A stretch of 64,000 bases of DNA from JASHPR01 sp963729365 (GTDB lineage Bacteria; Actinomycetota; Actinomycetes; Streptosporangiales; Streptosporangiaceae): the NCBI GenBank assembly GCA_963729365.1, contig CAVSNQ010000017.1, positions 682,001 through 746,000 of the forward strand, given 5' to 3'. Made by a program: the position numbers and the translations under genes. How positions within the stretch are numbered: the first letter of the stretch is position 1; every line of letters starts with the position of its first letter. A model generated the notes under the pieces. That model saw only the letters and a program-made list of their open reading frames with translations. It had not been told where the DNA came from and did not search any database. Shown here piece by piece: positions 52,309 to 60,213 of the stretch.

Positions 52309-54330
52309 TCACGATCGCGCCTGAAGCTCGGTGAGGAACCGGCCGGCCAGCAGTGCGGCCGAGGTGCCCGCCGACCTGGTCAGCTCGAGCACGGCAAAGG
52401 CCACATTCCCCTGGAACCCGACGAACCACGCCGCGCGCAGCCCACCCGACCCGTCCGGGGCGCTCCCCACCTGCCCGTAGACCGGCGCGGTGCCGACGTT
52501 GGCGGCCTGGCCGGCGCCGCTGGTCACGGTCGACCGCATCAGCGTCTGCAGCGCCGAGACGACCTGCGTCCCGAACGGGACCGTCGGGGTCAGCCCCGGA
52601 TCGGGCGGGCTGGTCACAAGCGAGGGCGGATGCCAGGTCCCGGACTGCACCACCGCGGCGGCGATGGCCATGTCCAGAGGGCTGACCTGAACGCTGCCCG
52701 TCCCGATGGAGTCCTCGGCCAGCTCGGCCTGGTTGCCCGGCGTCTGCATGGCCCCGGGGAACGCGCTGAGCGGCAGCTGCCACGGCTTGCCCAGGCCGAA
52801 GCCGGCGGCCGCTACCCGCAGCTCCTTGGCGGACAGGCGCAGCGACAGGCCGGCGAAGGCGGTGGAGCAGGCGTTGGCGAAGTCGGCGCGGAACGTGCCC
52901 TGGTTCGGCACCGGCGGATCGTTGGTGAAGTTCTCGCCGCCCACCGGGTTCGAGGCACCGCAGGGAATGGGCGTGTTCACGCTGATCAGCCGGGTGTTCA
53001 GGAGCGCCGCCGCCGAGACGATCGTGAACGCCTGACCGGGCTGATACTTGCCGTCCAGGGGCTGGATGGCCGGCAGGCTGCCGGCCTGGCGGTCAGCCAC
53101 GGCGAGCATGTGGCCGGTGGTCGGCGAGATGGCGACGATCGCCGCGGATCCGCCCGCCGACTGCAGCGCCTTGTTGGCCGCGTCCTGCACGCTCGCGTCG
53201 ATGGTGGTGCGCACGTCCGTGCCCGCGTGCCCGGGCCAGTGTTGCAGCACGGACACCACCTGGCCCGCGGCGTTCTCCACCACGACCTCCGTCGTCGGCG
53301 CGCCGACGAGCGTGCGCTGGAAGGTCTGCTGCAGCCCGGACAGGCCCACCGTCGTGCCCGGCCGGTACGGGATCCCTTCCTGCTGCAGCAGGCTGTCCGC
53401 CTCGCTGCCGACGGCGCCGGACACGGCGGTGGCGATGCTGTCGAATAGCCGCAGCCGCTGCGGCTCGACGATCAGCCCGGGCACCCGGGAGAGCCTGCGG
53501 CTCAGCCGGTGGTAGCCGACCGGGCTGAACCTGACCAGCTCGAGGAATCCGGCACCCGGCGCCTCTGTGATCCAGCCGAGCACCTGGCCCGCGGTCAGCC
53601 CGGTCGCCCGGGCCAGGCCGTTCGCGGTCTTGACCGGGTCCCTCAGGCGGTCGGGGACGACCCCGACGGTATAGACGAGAGAGAGCGGCGCGAGCGGCGC
53701 TCCCTCCGCATCGAGCAGCTCGGCCCGCATCGGCACGGTGCCCACCACGGCGAGGCGCAGCCCGGGCCGCAGGCCGGGAACGATCACGGCCGGGCTCCAC
53801 ACCACCTTCCAGCCCGAGCCCGTCCGGCGCAGGTCGAAGGAGCCGTGGTAGTTCCAGGGCGCGCCCCCGCGGCCGAGATCGACGGACGCGTCGAACCGCG
53901 CCGTGGCGGTGTCGCCGTGCTGCGTGACGGCGACCATGCTGAGGGTGACGGCGGCCGCCCCGACTTCCTGGTAGGCGTCCTGCAGCGCCGCGGCCACGCC
54001 CACGGGAGCGCCGGTCGTCATCGCCGCGGCGGCGGGGTACTGGCCGTTCTCCCAGTCGAGCAGAAAGGCCTGGACGGTGGGCTCGGCGGTCGGCTCGGGC
54101 GTGGCCCAGCCGAAGGCCAGGCCGGCCAGCAGCAGCGCGGTCGCCCCGGCCGCGGCGGCCAAGCGGACCCGCGCGGAGCGCGGGTGAACCCTACCCACCC
54201 GTGTTTCCCCGACTCGTTTGCTATCCGCCCGAGCTCCCCTAGCCCGGGTCCCCCTAGCCGGCGTACCCCGTCCGCTCACCCTGGGAACGGGCTTGCCGGC
54301 GTGCGCCCCTCGGTTATGCGTGCGGACCAT
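52309..54330 (-). CDS. Penicillin-binding-protein-like, transpeptidase motifs degenerate
   Basis: The 673-residue protein has a basic N-terminal tail and one membrane anchor (LAAAAGATALLLAGLAFGW). An NTF2-like MecA_N domain follows (TVQAFLLDWENGQYPAAAAMTTGAPVGV), then a PBP dimerisation-like region and a transpeptidase-fold domain. The active-site SxxK is replaced (YQPGQAFTIVSAAALL, where STFK is usual). SxN is ACS (NACSTAFAG), and KTG is QVG (YGQVGSAP). All three catalytic motifs are lost while length and frame are intact. I infer a non-catalytic scaffold or beta-lactam/muropeptide sensor, not an enzyme. It follows smpB by 14 bases on the same strand, so it is co-transcribed with ftsEX-smpB. 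Confidence 0.85.
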   Translation of the reverse strand: MVRTHNRGAHAGKPVPRVSGRGTPARGTRARGARADSKRVGETRVGRVHPRSARVRLAAAAGATALLLAGLAFGWATPEPTAEPTVQAFLLDWENGQYPAAAAMTTGAPVGVAAALQDAYQEVGAAAVTLSMVAVTQHGDTATARFDASVDLGRGGAPWNYHGSFDLRRTGSGWKVVWSPAVIVPGLRPGLRLAVVGTVPMRAELLDAEGAPLAPLSLVYTVGVVPDRLRDPVKTANGLARATGLTAGQVLGWITEAPGAGFLELVRFSPVGYHRLSRRLSRVPGLIVEPQRLRLFDSIATAVSGAVGSEADSLLQQEGIPYRPGTTVGLSGLQQTFQRTLVGAPTTEVVVENAAGQVVSVLQHWPGHAGTDVRTTIDASVQDAANKALQSAGGSAAIVAISPTTGHMLAVADRQAGSLPAIQPLDGKYQPGQAFTIVSAAALLNTRLISVNTPIPCGASNPVGGENFTNDPPVPNQGTFRADFANACSTAFAGLSLRLSAKELRVAAAGFGLGKPWQLPLSAFPGAMQTPGNQAELAEDSIGTGSVQVSPLDMAIAAAVVQSGTWHPPSLVTSPPDPGLTPTVPFGTQVVSALQTLMRSTVTSGAGQAANVGTAPVYGQVGSAPDGSGGLRAAWFVGFQGNVAFAVLELTRSAGTSAALLAGRFLTELQARS

Positions 54331-54344
54331 AGCCCAGCGCTCCG

Positions 54345-54809
54345 CTACCTTCGCCGCCGCAGGGCACGATCAACCTCTCTGGCAGCGTCCCTGCGCGCTA
54401 GGTCATGGCGCTTGTCATAGGTCCGCTTGCCGCGGGCCAGAGCCAGCTCGACCTTGGCCTTCCCGTCTTTGAAGTACAGCGAAAGCGGGACCAGAGTCAA
54501 GCCGCGCTCGGCGGTCGCCGCGGCCAGTTTGTCAATCTCCTTGCGGTGCATGAGCAGCTTACGGGTTCGGCGCGGCTCGTGGTTGGTCCACGTGCCCTGG
54601 GTGTACTCGGGTATGTGCACGTTATGCAGCCACAGCTCGTGGTCGCTGATCTGGCCGAACCCTTCGGCCAGCGAGGCTCGGCCGGCCCGCAGCGACTTCA
54701 CCTCGGTGCCGGTGAGCACCAGCCCAGCCTCAAAAACGTCCTCAATGTGGTATTCGTGCCGTGCACGGCGATTCCTGGCGATGACCTTCTTGCTCTGCTC
54801 GGCGGCCAC
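54345..54809 (-). CDS. smpB: SsrA-binding protein SmpB
   Basis: A 154-residue RNA-binding protein that delivers tmRNA to stalled ribosomes. KKVIARNRRARHEYHIEDVFEAGLVLTGTEVKSLRAGRASL and the loop ELWLHNVHIPEYTQGTWTNHEPRRTRKLLMHRKEI are the SmpB core, followed by the basic C-terminal tail GKRTYDKRHDLARRDAAREVDRALRRRR that folds in the mRNA channel. GTG start. Located between ftsX (16 bases upstream) and the PBP-like gene, with ssrA nearby, as in other actinobacteria. Confidence 0.97.
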   Translation of the reverse strand: MAAEQSKKVIARNRRARHEYHIEDVFEAGLVLTGTEVKSLRAGRASLAEGFGQISDHELWLHNVHIPEYTQGTWTNHEPRRTRKLLMHRKEIDKLAAATAERGLTLVPLSLYFKDGKAKVELALARGKRTYDKRHDLARRDAAREVDRALRRRR

Positions 54810-54825
54810 ATTCCTGTCCTGCGCG

Positions 54826-55728
54826 TCACACGCGCAGGTAACGCCGCAGGGTGAGGAACGACGTGGCCCCGGTCAGCAGCACGCCGAGGATCATCGCCAG
54901 GATGATGACCTCGATCAGGTCCGTGCTCGTCAACTGCACGTTGAATGGGAAATACTGCTGCAGCGTATCAAGCCACAGCGATTTCACCGCTATGAGCAGG
55001 CCAGACGCCACCAGCCAGCCAAACATGCCGGCGATCACGCCCTCGACCAGGAACGGCAGCTGAACGTAGAAGTTGGACGCGCCGACCAGGCGCATGATGC
55101 TGGTCTCCCTGCGGCGGTTGAACGCCGACAGCCTGATGGTATTGGCGACCAGGAGGATGGCCGCGATGATCAGGATGATCGCGATGACCACGACCGCGTT
55201 TCTGGCTCCGTCCAGGAGCTTGTAGAACTTGTCCAGAATGGCGGAGTTATCGACGATCTGGTCGACCCCCGGCTGCCCGTCCACGCTCTCGGCCACGATG
55301 GCCGTGTCGGCCTGCGTGTTCTTGAGCTTCACCTCGAAGGAGTTGGGGATCTCACCCGGGGTGACCGAGTTCACCATCGAAGGGAACTCCGAGCTGAACT
55401 GCCGGTAGGCCGCCGACTGCGACACGTAGGTAACGCTCGAGACCTGCGGCAGCCCGGCCAGCGTCTGGTGAATCGACGCCAGCTCGGCCACCGTGGCCGG
55501 CCCGTTCTTGGTGCACTGCGGGCTGGAGCTGACCCTGGTGCACAGGTAAATGGAGAGCTGGACCCGGCCCTGCCAGAAGGTTCTGGTGTCGTCGACCTGC
55601 TTGACGAACAGCAGCCCGGTGCCGAGCAGCGACAGGCTGATCGCGACCACCACCACGAGGGCGATCGTCATCGTCAGGTTCCGCCTGAGGCCAATCCACA
55701 CCTCATGAAAGACAAACTGCGCGCGCAT
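54826..55728 (-). CDS. ftsX: Cell-division protein FtsX
   Basis: The 300-residue permease-like subunit of the FtsEX complex has a short cytoplasmic N-terminus and helix 1 (NLTMTIALVVVVAISLSLLGTGLLFV). A large extracytoplasmic loop with a Cys pair follows (LSIYLCTRV...PQCTKNG), then three more helices (AVVVIAIILIIAAILLVANTI; LPFLVEGVIAGMFGWLVASGLLI). FtsEX recruits and activates peptidoglycan hydrolases at the septum. The gene starts 36 bases after ftsE on the same strand. The extracellular loop is where a hydrolase such as RipC would bind. Confidence 0.96.
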   Translation of the reverse strand: MRAQFVFHEVWIGLRRNLTMTIALVVVVAISLSLLGTGLLFVKQVDDTRTFWQGRVQLSIYLCTRVSSSPQCTKNGPATVAELASIHQTLAGLPQVSSVTYVSQSAAYRQFSSEFPSMVNSVTPGEIPNSFEVKLKNTQADTAIVAESVDGQPGVDQIVDNSAILDKFYKLLDGARNAVVVIAIILIIAAILLVANTIRLSAFNRRRETSIMRLVGASNFYVQLPFLVEGVIAGMFGWLVASGLLIAVKSLWLDTLQQYFPFNVQLTSTDLIEVIILAMILGVLLTGATSFLTLRRYLRV

Positions 55729-55764
55729 TGTCGCTGACCCCTCGGTAGTCTGCCCGTCGGCCGG

Positions 55765-56454
55765 TCAGTAGGCCTGACCGTAGACCCCGCGCGACTGATC
55801 CCGCACCACCTTGCCGTATTCAAGCTCGATGACGCGCTTGCGCATGGAGTCCACGATCGCAGCGTCGTGCGTGGCCATGACGACCGTGGTGCCGGTCCGG
55901 TTGATGCGGTCGAGAACTTTCATGATTCCGATCGATGTCGCCGGATCGATGTTCCCGGTCGGCTCGTCGGCGAGCAGGATCATCGGCCGGTTCACGAACG
56001 CTCGTGCCATCGCCACCCGCTGCTGCTCGCCGCCAGACAGCTCGTCGGGCATCCGGTCGCGCTTGCCCTCGAGGCCGACGAGGTCGATCACCTCGGGAAC
56101 GACCTTGCGGATGAACCGCCGCGGCTTTCCGATGACCTCGAGCGCGAAGGCGATGTTCTGGTAGACGTTCTTGGTGGGCAGCAGGCGGAAGTCCTGGAAA
56201 ACGCAGCCGATCCTGCGGCGCAGGTGCGGGATCTTCCAGTTGGTGAGCCGCGCGAGATCCCGGCCGGCGACATGAATCCTGCCCTCGGTCGGGCGCTCTT
56301 CCTTGAGCACCAGCCTCAGGAACGTCGACTTGCCGGATCCCGACGGCCCGACCAGAAACACGAACTCGCCCTTCTCGACGTCGAGGCTGACGTTCTCCAG
56401 GGCGGGACGGCTCTGATTCGGGTACGCCTTGGTCACATTATCGAAGTGGATCAC
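55765..56454 (-). CDS. ftsE: Cell-division ATP-binding protein FtsE
   Basis: A 229-residue ABC ATPase with Walker A (GPSGSGKSTFLRL), Q-loop (CVFQDFRLLP), signature (LSGGEQQRVAMARAF), Walker B (ILLADEPTGNIDP) and H-loop (VMATHDAAIVD). IHFDNVTKAYPNQSRPALENVSLDV is the typical FtsE start. It pairs with FtsX. GTG 56454 is the first codon. In many actinobacteria prfB lies directly upstream of ftsE; here two plus-strand genes (a mini-protein and a solute-binding protein) sit between them. Confidence 0.96.
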   Translation of the reverse strand: MIHFDNVTKAYPNQSRPALENVSLDVEKGEFVFLVGPSGSGKSTFLRLVLKEERPTEGRIHVAGRDLARLTNWKIPHLRRRIGCVFQDFRLLPTKNVYQNIAFALEVIGKPRRFIRKVVPEVIDLVGLEGKRDRMPDELSGGEQQRVAMARAFVNRPMILLADEPTGNIDPATSIGIMKVLDRINRTGTTVVMATHDAAIVDSMRKRVIELEYGKVVRDQSRGVYGQAY

Positions 56455-56608
56455 GGGCCCATCACACGCGCTCGACGAGTTGCGGACTGCCTGCCATGGC
56501 GCTTATCGCGCCCCAGTTTGGCCATCGGACAGTCTAGGGGGGAAACTGGCTTAGAACGTCCAACATCGTCGAAGTGACCGGGTAGGCGCCGGCCCGGAGG
56601 GAACCTAG

Positions 56609-56794
56609 ATGAGCTGCGAGCACCTGATCTGCGCTCAGTGCGCCGGACCGGTGGCCGAAGGACGGTGCCCGGTCTGCCACGCGGCGCGGGCCCGGATGCA
56701 CCACCATAACGGGCCCAACGTGACCCTGCCGCTGGTCGCCGTGGCCCTGATCGCGCTGCTGCTGATGATGCTGGCCCTGCACCTGGCGCACTGA
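56609..56794 (+). CDS. 61-residue zinc-ribbon membrane mini-protein
   Basis: The product starts MSCEHLICAQCAGPVAEGRCPVCHAARARMHHHNG, with two CxxC pairs and clustered His, and ends in a single membrane helix (VTLPLVAVALIALLLMMLALHL). A GGAGGGAA ribosome site precedes the ATG. It is a tail-anchored zinc-ribbon protein of unknown function. It is on the opposite strand to ftsE, divergent by 154 bases. Confidence 0.7.
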   Translation: MSCEHLICAQCAGPVAEGRCPVCHAARARMHHHNGPNVTLPLVAVALIALLLMMLALHLAH

Positions 56795-57141
56795 CGCGCC
56801 GGTAGGTGCAGGGGGCCGGAGGGCGGTTTCCGCGGCCGTTCGTGGCCGCCGCGGGCTGCTCCGCGGCCGTTGACGGCCGTCCGCGGCCCGCTACGCGGCG
56901 GGCAGGCCCGGCTACGTACGGCGGTGACGCGCGGTCACGGCCAGCAATTCAGTCACGCGGACATCACAAAAGCATCCCAGCCTGGGACTATTCCTCCCGA
57001 TGCGCTAGACCGCACCCGCCCCGCCGTGCTGCAGTGAGCGATACCGATCACGTGGTGTGATTACCGGTGGGCCGCCTTCACTTGGAATGGGCCCGCCGGT
57101 CTCGCCATTCTGGTCCAAAGCGCTCGGAAGGAATCCCAGCC
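56795..57141. other. Intergenic gap with short inverted repeats
   Basis: GC-rich at 56800-56900, where CGGCCGT-TG-ACGGCCG forms a small perfect hairpin near 56870 that may end the mini-protein transcript. It becomes AT-richer toward 57000, the likely promoter region of the solute-binding protein. No gene is supported. Confidence 0.4.
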
Positions 57142-59001
57142 ATGAGGTCAGTGCCCGCGCGGCAACTTAGATCACGAATCAGGCTCCACCGTCGGCTGCT
57201 GGCGGCGGGTACGGCAGCGCTGACGCTCGCGCTCGTCGCGGCAGGCTGCAGCAGTAACAGCAGCTCGACGTCGTCGGGGACCACACCGGTCCAGGGCGGC
57301 ACGGCCGTATGGGCCGAGCCGCCGTCGAGCCTGCCGAGCTACATCTTCCCGTACGTGAACAGCTCCAACATCAGCAACCTGAACCTGTTCGACTTCCAGT
57401 ACCTGATGTACCGGCCGCTGTACTGGTTCGGCCAGAACGGCCAGCCGGTGGTGGACAACACGCTGAGCCTGGCCAACCCGCCGGTGGTCAGCGGGAAGAC
57501 GCTGACGATCACGCTGAAGCACTACATGTGGTCCAACGGCACCCCGGTGACCGCGCAGGACGTGATGTTCTGGCTGAACATGGAGCTGGCCGAGCCGGCC
57601 AACTACGGTGCCTATACCGGCTTCCCGGCGAACATGACGGGCATCCATGTCGTCAGCCCGACCGAGCTGCAGATGACGATGACCAAGTCCTACTCGCCGA
57701 CCTGGGTCCAGTACAACGACCTGAGCCAGGTCGTCCCGATGCCCGCGGCGTGGGACAGGACCGCCACCGGCCCGAGCGACTGCGCCAGCAACGTCAAGGA
57801 CTGCGCGGCCGTGTACAACTACCTGGCCGGCCAGGCCAAGGACGTGACCACGTACGCGACCTCGCCGCTGTGGGGCGTCGTGGACGGGCCGTGGCGGCTG
57901 AGCGCGTTCAACGCCGACGGGCACATCACGTTCGTGCCGAACAAGTCCTACTCCGGACCGGTCAAGCCGAAGCTGGCGGCGTTCGAGGAGGTGCCGTTCA
58001 CCACCGACGCGGCCGAGTACGACGTGCTGCGCGCGCCGAACTCCACGACCAAGATCGACTTCGGCTACCTGCCCGACGAGGACGCCCCGGCCAAGCCGGC
58101 CAACGCGGCGCTGGGCTCCAACCCGCTACCGGGTTACACGCTGGCCCCGCTGTACCCGTGGGGCATCGACTACTACGCGATGAACTACCAGTCGACGATC
58201 TCCGACCACGGCGCCATCTTCAAGCAGCTGTACTTCCGGCAGGCGCTGGCCTACCTGATGAACCAGGCCGCGATCATCTCCGGGCCGCTGCGCGGGTACG
58301 GGGCGGCCACGGTCGGCCCGGTGGCCGCCACCCCGGCGACCAAGTTCCTGTCGGCGACCGGCAAGAAGGGTGACCCGTTCCCGTACAACCCGGGCAAGGC
58401 CAAGAGCCTGCTGACCAGCCACGGCTGGACCGTGGCCCCGGGCGGGACCACCACCTGCACCGACCCGGCCAAGTGCGGACCCGGGATCACCATGGGCACC
58501 GCGCTGAACTTCAACTTCCTGTTCCTGACCGGGACCGCCTGGGTCCAGCAGGAGATGACCCAGCTGCAGTCCAACGCGGCGGCGCTCGGGATCAAGCTGA
58601 ACCTGGAGCCCAAGACGCTCGGCGACGTGCTCTCGGTGGCCGGGGGCAACTGCGTGGTCGTCAAGGCCCCGTGCAACTGGGACCTGGCCAACTGGGGGTT
58701 CGGCTGGTCGTTCTCCCCCGACTACCTGCCCACCGGCGATGAGCTGTTCCTGTGCGGGGCGGTCGCGAACTCCGGCGGGTACTGCGACAAGACCAATGAC
58801 TCGCTGATCAACCAGACCCTGACCAACGACAACCTGTCGCTCTTCTACAACTGGCAGGACTACCTGGCCCCGCAGCTGCCGGTCGAGTACCAGCCGAACG
58901 CCGCCTACACCCTGACCGAAGTGGCCAACAACCTCAAGGGAGTCCTCCCGCAGAGCCCGACGCTCAGCATCAACCCGGAAAACTGGTACTTCGTGAAGTA
59001 A
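57142..59001 (+). CDS. Family 5 extracellular solute-binding lipoprotein (peptide/nickel ABC type)
   Basis: The 619-residue lipoprotein has a signal LLAAGTAALTLALVAAGCSS with the lipobox Cys at about residue 36, a Ser/Thr-rich spacer, then the SBP_bac_5 fold. The fold includes LTITLKHYMWSNGTPVTAQDVMFWLNM, LYFRQALAYLMNQAAIISGPLRGYG and a C-terminal lobe ending LSINPENWYFVK. Such proteins bind oligopeptides or similar solutes. No permease or ATPase gene is adjacent, so it is an orphan receptor or works with a transporter encoded elsewhere. ATG 57142 has GGAAGG ten bases upstream. Six Cys in the mature part (for example DCASNVKDCAA, CTDPAKCGPG) suggest disulphides. Confidence 0.93.
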   Translation: MRSVPARQLRSRIRLHRRLLAAGTAALTLALVAAGCSSNSSSTSSGTTPVQGGTAVWAEPPSSLPSYIFPYVNSSNISNLNLFDFQYLMYRPLYWFGQNGQPVVDNTLSLANPPVVSGKTLTITLKHYMWSNGTPVTAQDVMFWLNMELAEPANYGAYTGFPANMTGIHVVSPTELQMTMTKSYSPTWVQYNDLSQVVPMPAAWDRTATGPSDCASNVKDCAAVYNYLAGQAKDVTTYATSPLWGVVDGPWRLSAFNADGHITFVPNKSYSGPVKPKLAAFEEVPFTTDAAEYDVLRAPNSTTKIDFGYLPDEDAPAKPANAALGSNPLPGYTLAPLYPWGIDYYAMNYQSTISDHGAIFKQLYFRQALAYLMNQAAIISGPLRGYGAATVGPVAATPATKFLSATGKKGDPFPYNPGKAKSLLTSHGWTVAPGGTTTCTDPAKCGPGITMGTALNFNFLFLTGTAWVQQEMTQLQSNAAALGIKLNLEPKTLGDVLSVAGGNCVVVKAPCNWDLANWGFGWSFSPDYLPTGDELFLCGAVANSGGYCDKTNDSLINQTLTNDNLSLFYNWQDYLAPQLPVEYQPNAAYTLTEVANNLKGVLPQSPTLSINPENWYFVK

Positions 59002-59009
59002 CTGGGGCC

Positions 59010-59041
59010 GGACCCAGGGCCTGGCTACAGGCCCTGGGTCC
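59010..59041. terminator. Bidirectional terminator overlapping the end of prfB
   Basis: GGACCCAGGGCCTG pairs perfectly with CAGGCCCTGGGTCC across a four-base loop, GCTA. The prfB stop codon (59025-59027) lies in the loop, and the last codons of prfB form one arm. The solute-binding protein gene ends nine bases before the stem on the other strand. Confidence 0.85.
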
Positions 59042-60128
59042 GCAGCCAGCGGATCTCGGCGTCGACGAAGTCGTCGATCTCGCCGTCCATCACCGCCGTG
59101 GTGTTCCCGGTCTCGACGCCCGTCCGCAGGTCCTTGATGTTCTGGTACGGGTGCAGCACGTAGTTGCGGATCTGGGTTCCCCAGCTGCCGGCGTGATCCC
59201 CGCGCAGCTCGGCCATCTTCGCCTGCTGCTCCTCCCGCTTGCGCTCGAGCAGCTTGGCTTGCAGCACCGCCATCGCGCTGGCGCGGTTCTGGATCTGGCT
59301 GCGCTCGTTCTGGCAGGAGACCACGATCCCGGTCGGCAGGTGGGTGATCCGGACCGCGGAGTCGGTGGTGTTGACCCCCTGGCCGCCCGGGCCGCTGGAC
59401 CGGAACACGTCGACCCGGATCTCGTCCTCGGGAACCTCGATGTGGTCGGCCTGCTGGACGACCGGGATCACGTCCACGCCCGCGAACGAGGTCTGCCTGC
59501 GGCCCTGGTTGTCGTATTTGGAGATGCGCACCATGCGGTGGGTGCCGTGCTCGCCGCGCAGCGTGCCGTACGCGTAGGGGGCCTTCACCGCGAACGTGGT
59601 CGACTTGATGCCCGCCTCCTCCGCGTAGGAGGTGTCGTAGATCTCGGTCGGGTATCCGTGCCGCTCGGCCCAGCGCAGGTAGATCCGCCGCAGGCCCTCC
59701 GCCCAGTCGGCCGCGTCGGCCCCGCCCGCCTGCGCGTTGATGGTGATCAGCGCCTCGCGCGCGTCGTACTCGCCGGCCAGCAAGGTCCTGATCTCCAGCT
59801 GGTCGATCTCCTTGCGGAGCGCGGCCAGGTCGCGGGTGGCCTCCTCGCGGGCGGCGTCGTCGCTCTCGCTCTCGGCCAGCTCGAACAGCACCTTGGTGTC
59901 GTCCAGGCGGCGGCGCAGGCCCTCCAGCCTGGCCAGCTCGCCCTCGAGGTAGGACAGCCGGCGGGTGATCACCTGCGCCTGCTCCTGGTCCTCCCACAGT
60001 CCGGGCTCTCCGGCACGCTCGCGAAGCCCGTCGGCTTCCTTCCGCATGGCCTCCGGGTCCAGGACTGCTTCCACGCTGGCGAGTTTCGATGACAGTTCCG
60101 AGATTTCGCCCGCAGGGTCCGTAGCCAT
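59025..60128 (-). CDS. prfB: Peptide chain release factor 2
   Basis: A 367-residue release factor that reads UGA and UAA. The GGQ loop that triggers peptidyl-tRNA hydrolysis is in FRSSGPGGQGVNTTDSAVRITHLPTG. The recognition region reads HRMVRISKYDNQGRRQTSFAGV: the SPF anticodon-like tripeptide of textbook RF2 is SKY here, checked at codon level (TCC AAA TAC). The N-terminal coiled-coil region (ISELSSKLASVEAVLDPEAMRKEADGLRERAG) is normal. There is no in-frame UGA near codon 25, so the programmed frameshift known in E. coli prfB is absent. The gene ends inside the shared terminator. Confidence 0.95.
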   Translation of the reverse strand: MATDPAGEISELSSKLASVEAVLDPEAMRKEADGLRERAGEPGLWEDQEQAQVITRRLSYLEGELARLEGLRRRLDDTKVLFELAESESDDAAREEATRDLAALRKEIDQLEIRTLLAGEYDAREALITINAQAGGADAADWAEGLRRIYLRWAERHGYPTEIYDTSYAEEAGIKSTTFAVKAPYAYGTLRGEHGTHRMVRISKYDNQGRRQTSFAGVDVIPVVQQADHIEVPEDEIRVDVFRSSGPGGQGVNTTDSAVRITHLPTGIVVSCQNERSQIQNRASAMAVLQAKLLERKREEQQAKMAELRGDHAGSWGTQIRNYVLHPYQNIKDLRTGVETGNTTAVMDGEIDDFVDAEIRWLRTQGL

Positions 60129-60192
60129 GCCGGAAAGCCTACGTCAGGCTGGCATGTCCGCTTGTTGCCGTGCCCGGATCTGTAGAAGCTAT

Positions 60193-60213
60193 CGTTTGCG
60201 AAGGAGACAAACG
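60193..60213 (+). promoter_or_regulatory. Hairpin presenting an AAGGAG site in its loop
   Basis: CGTTTG pairs with CAAACG around the loop CGAAGGAGA, which is a strong ribosome site. It lies just upstream of the threonine dehydratase-like gene, about 40 bases before the first conserved residues. No ATG, GTG or TTG follows at a suitable distance in frame, so it may act by RNA structure or mark an unusual start. Confidence 0.4.

Noticed and set aside
59025..60128. Programmed frameshift in prfB
   Set aside because: The frame is continuous from ATG 60128 with no early UGA or CUUUGA slip site.
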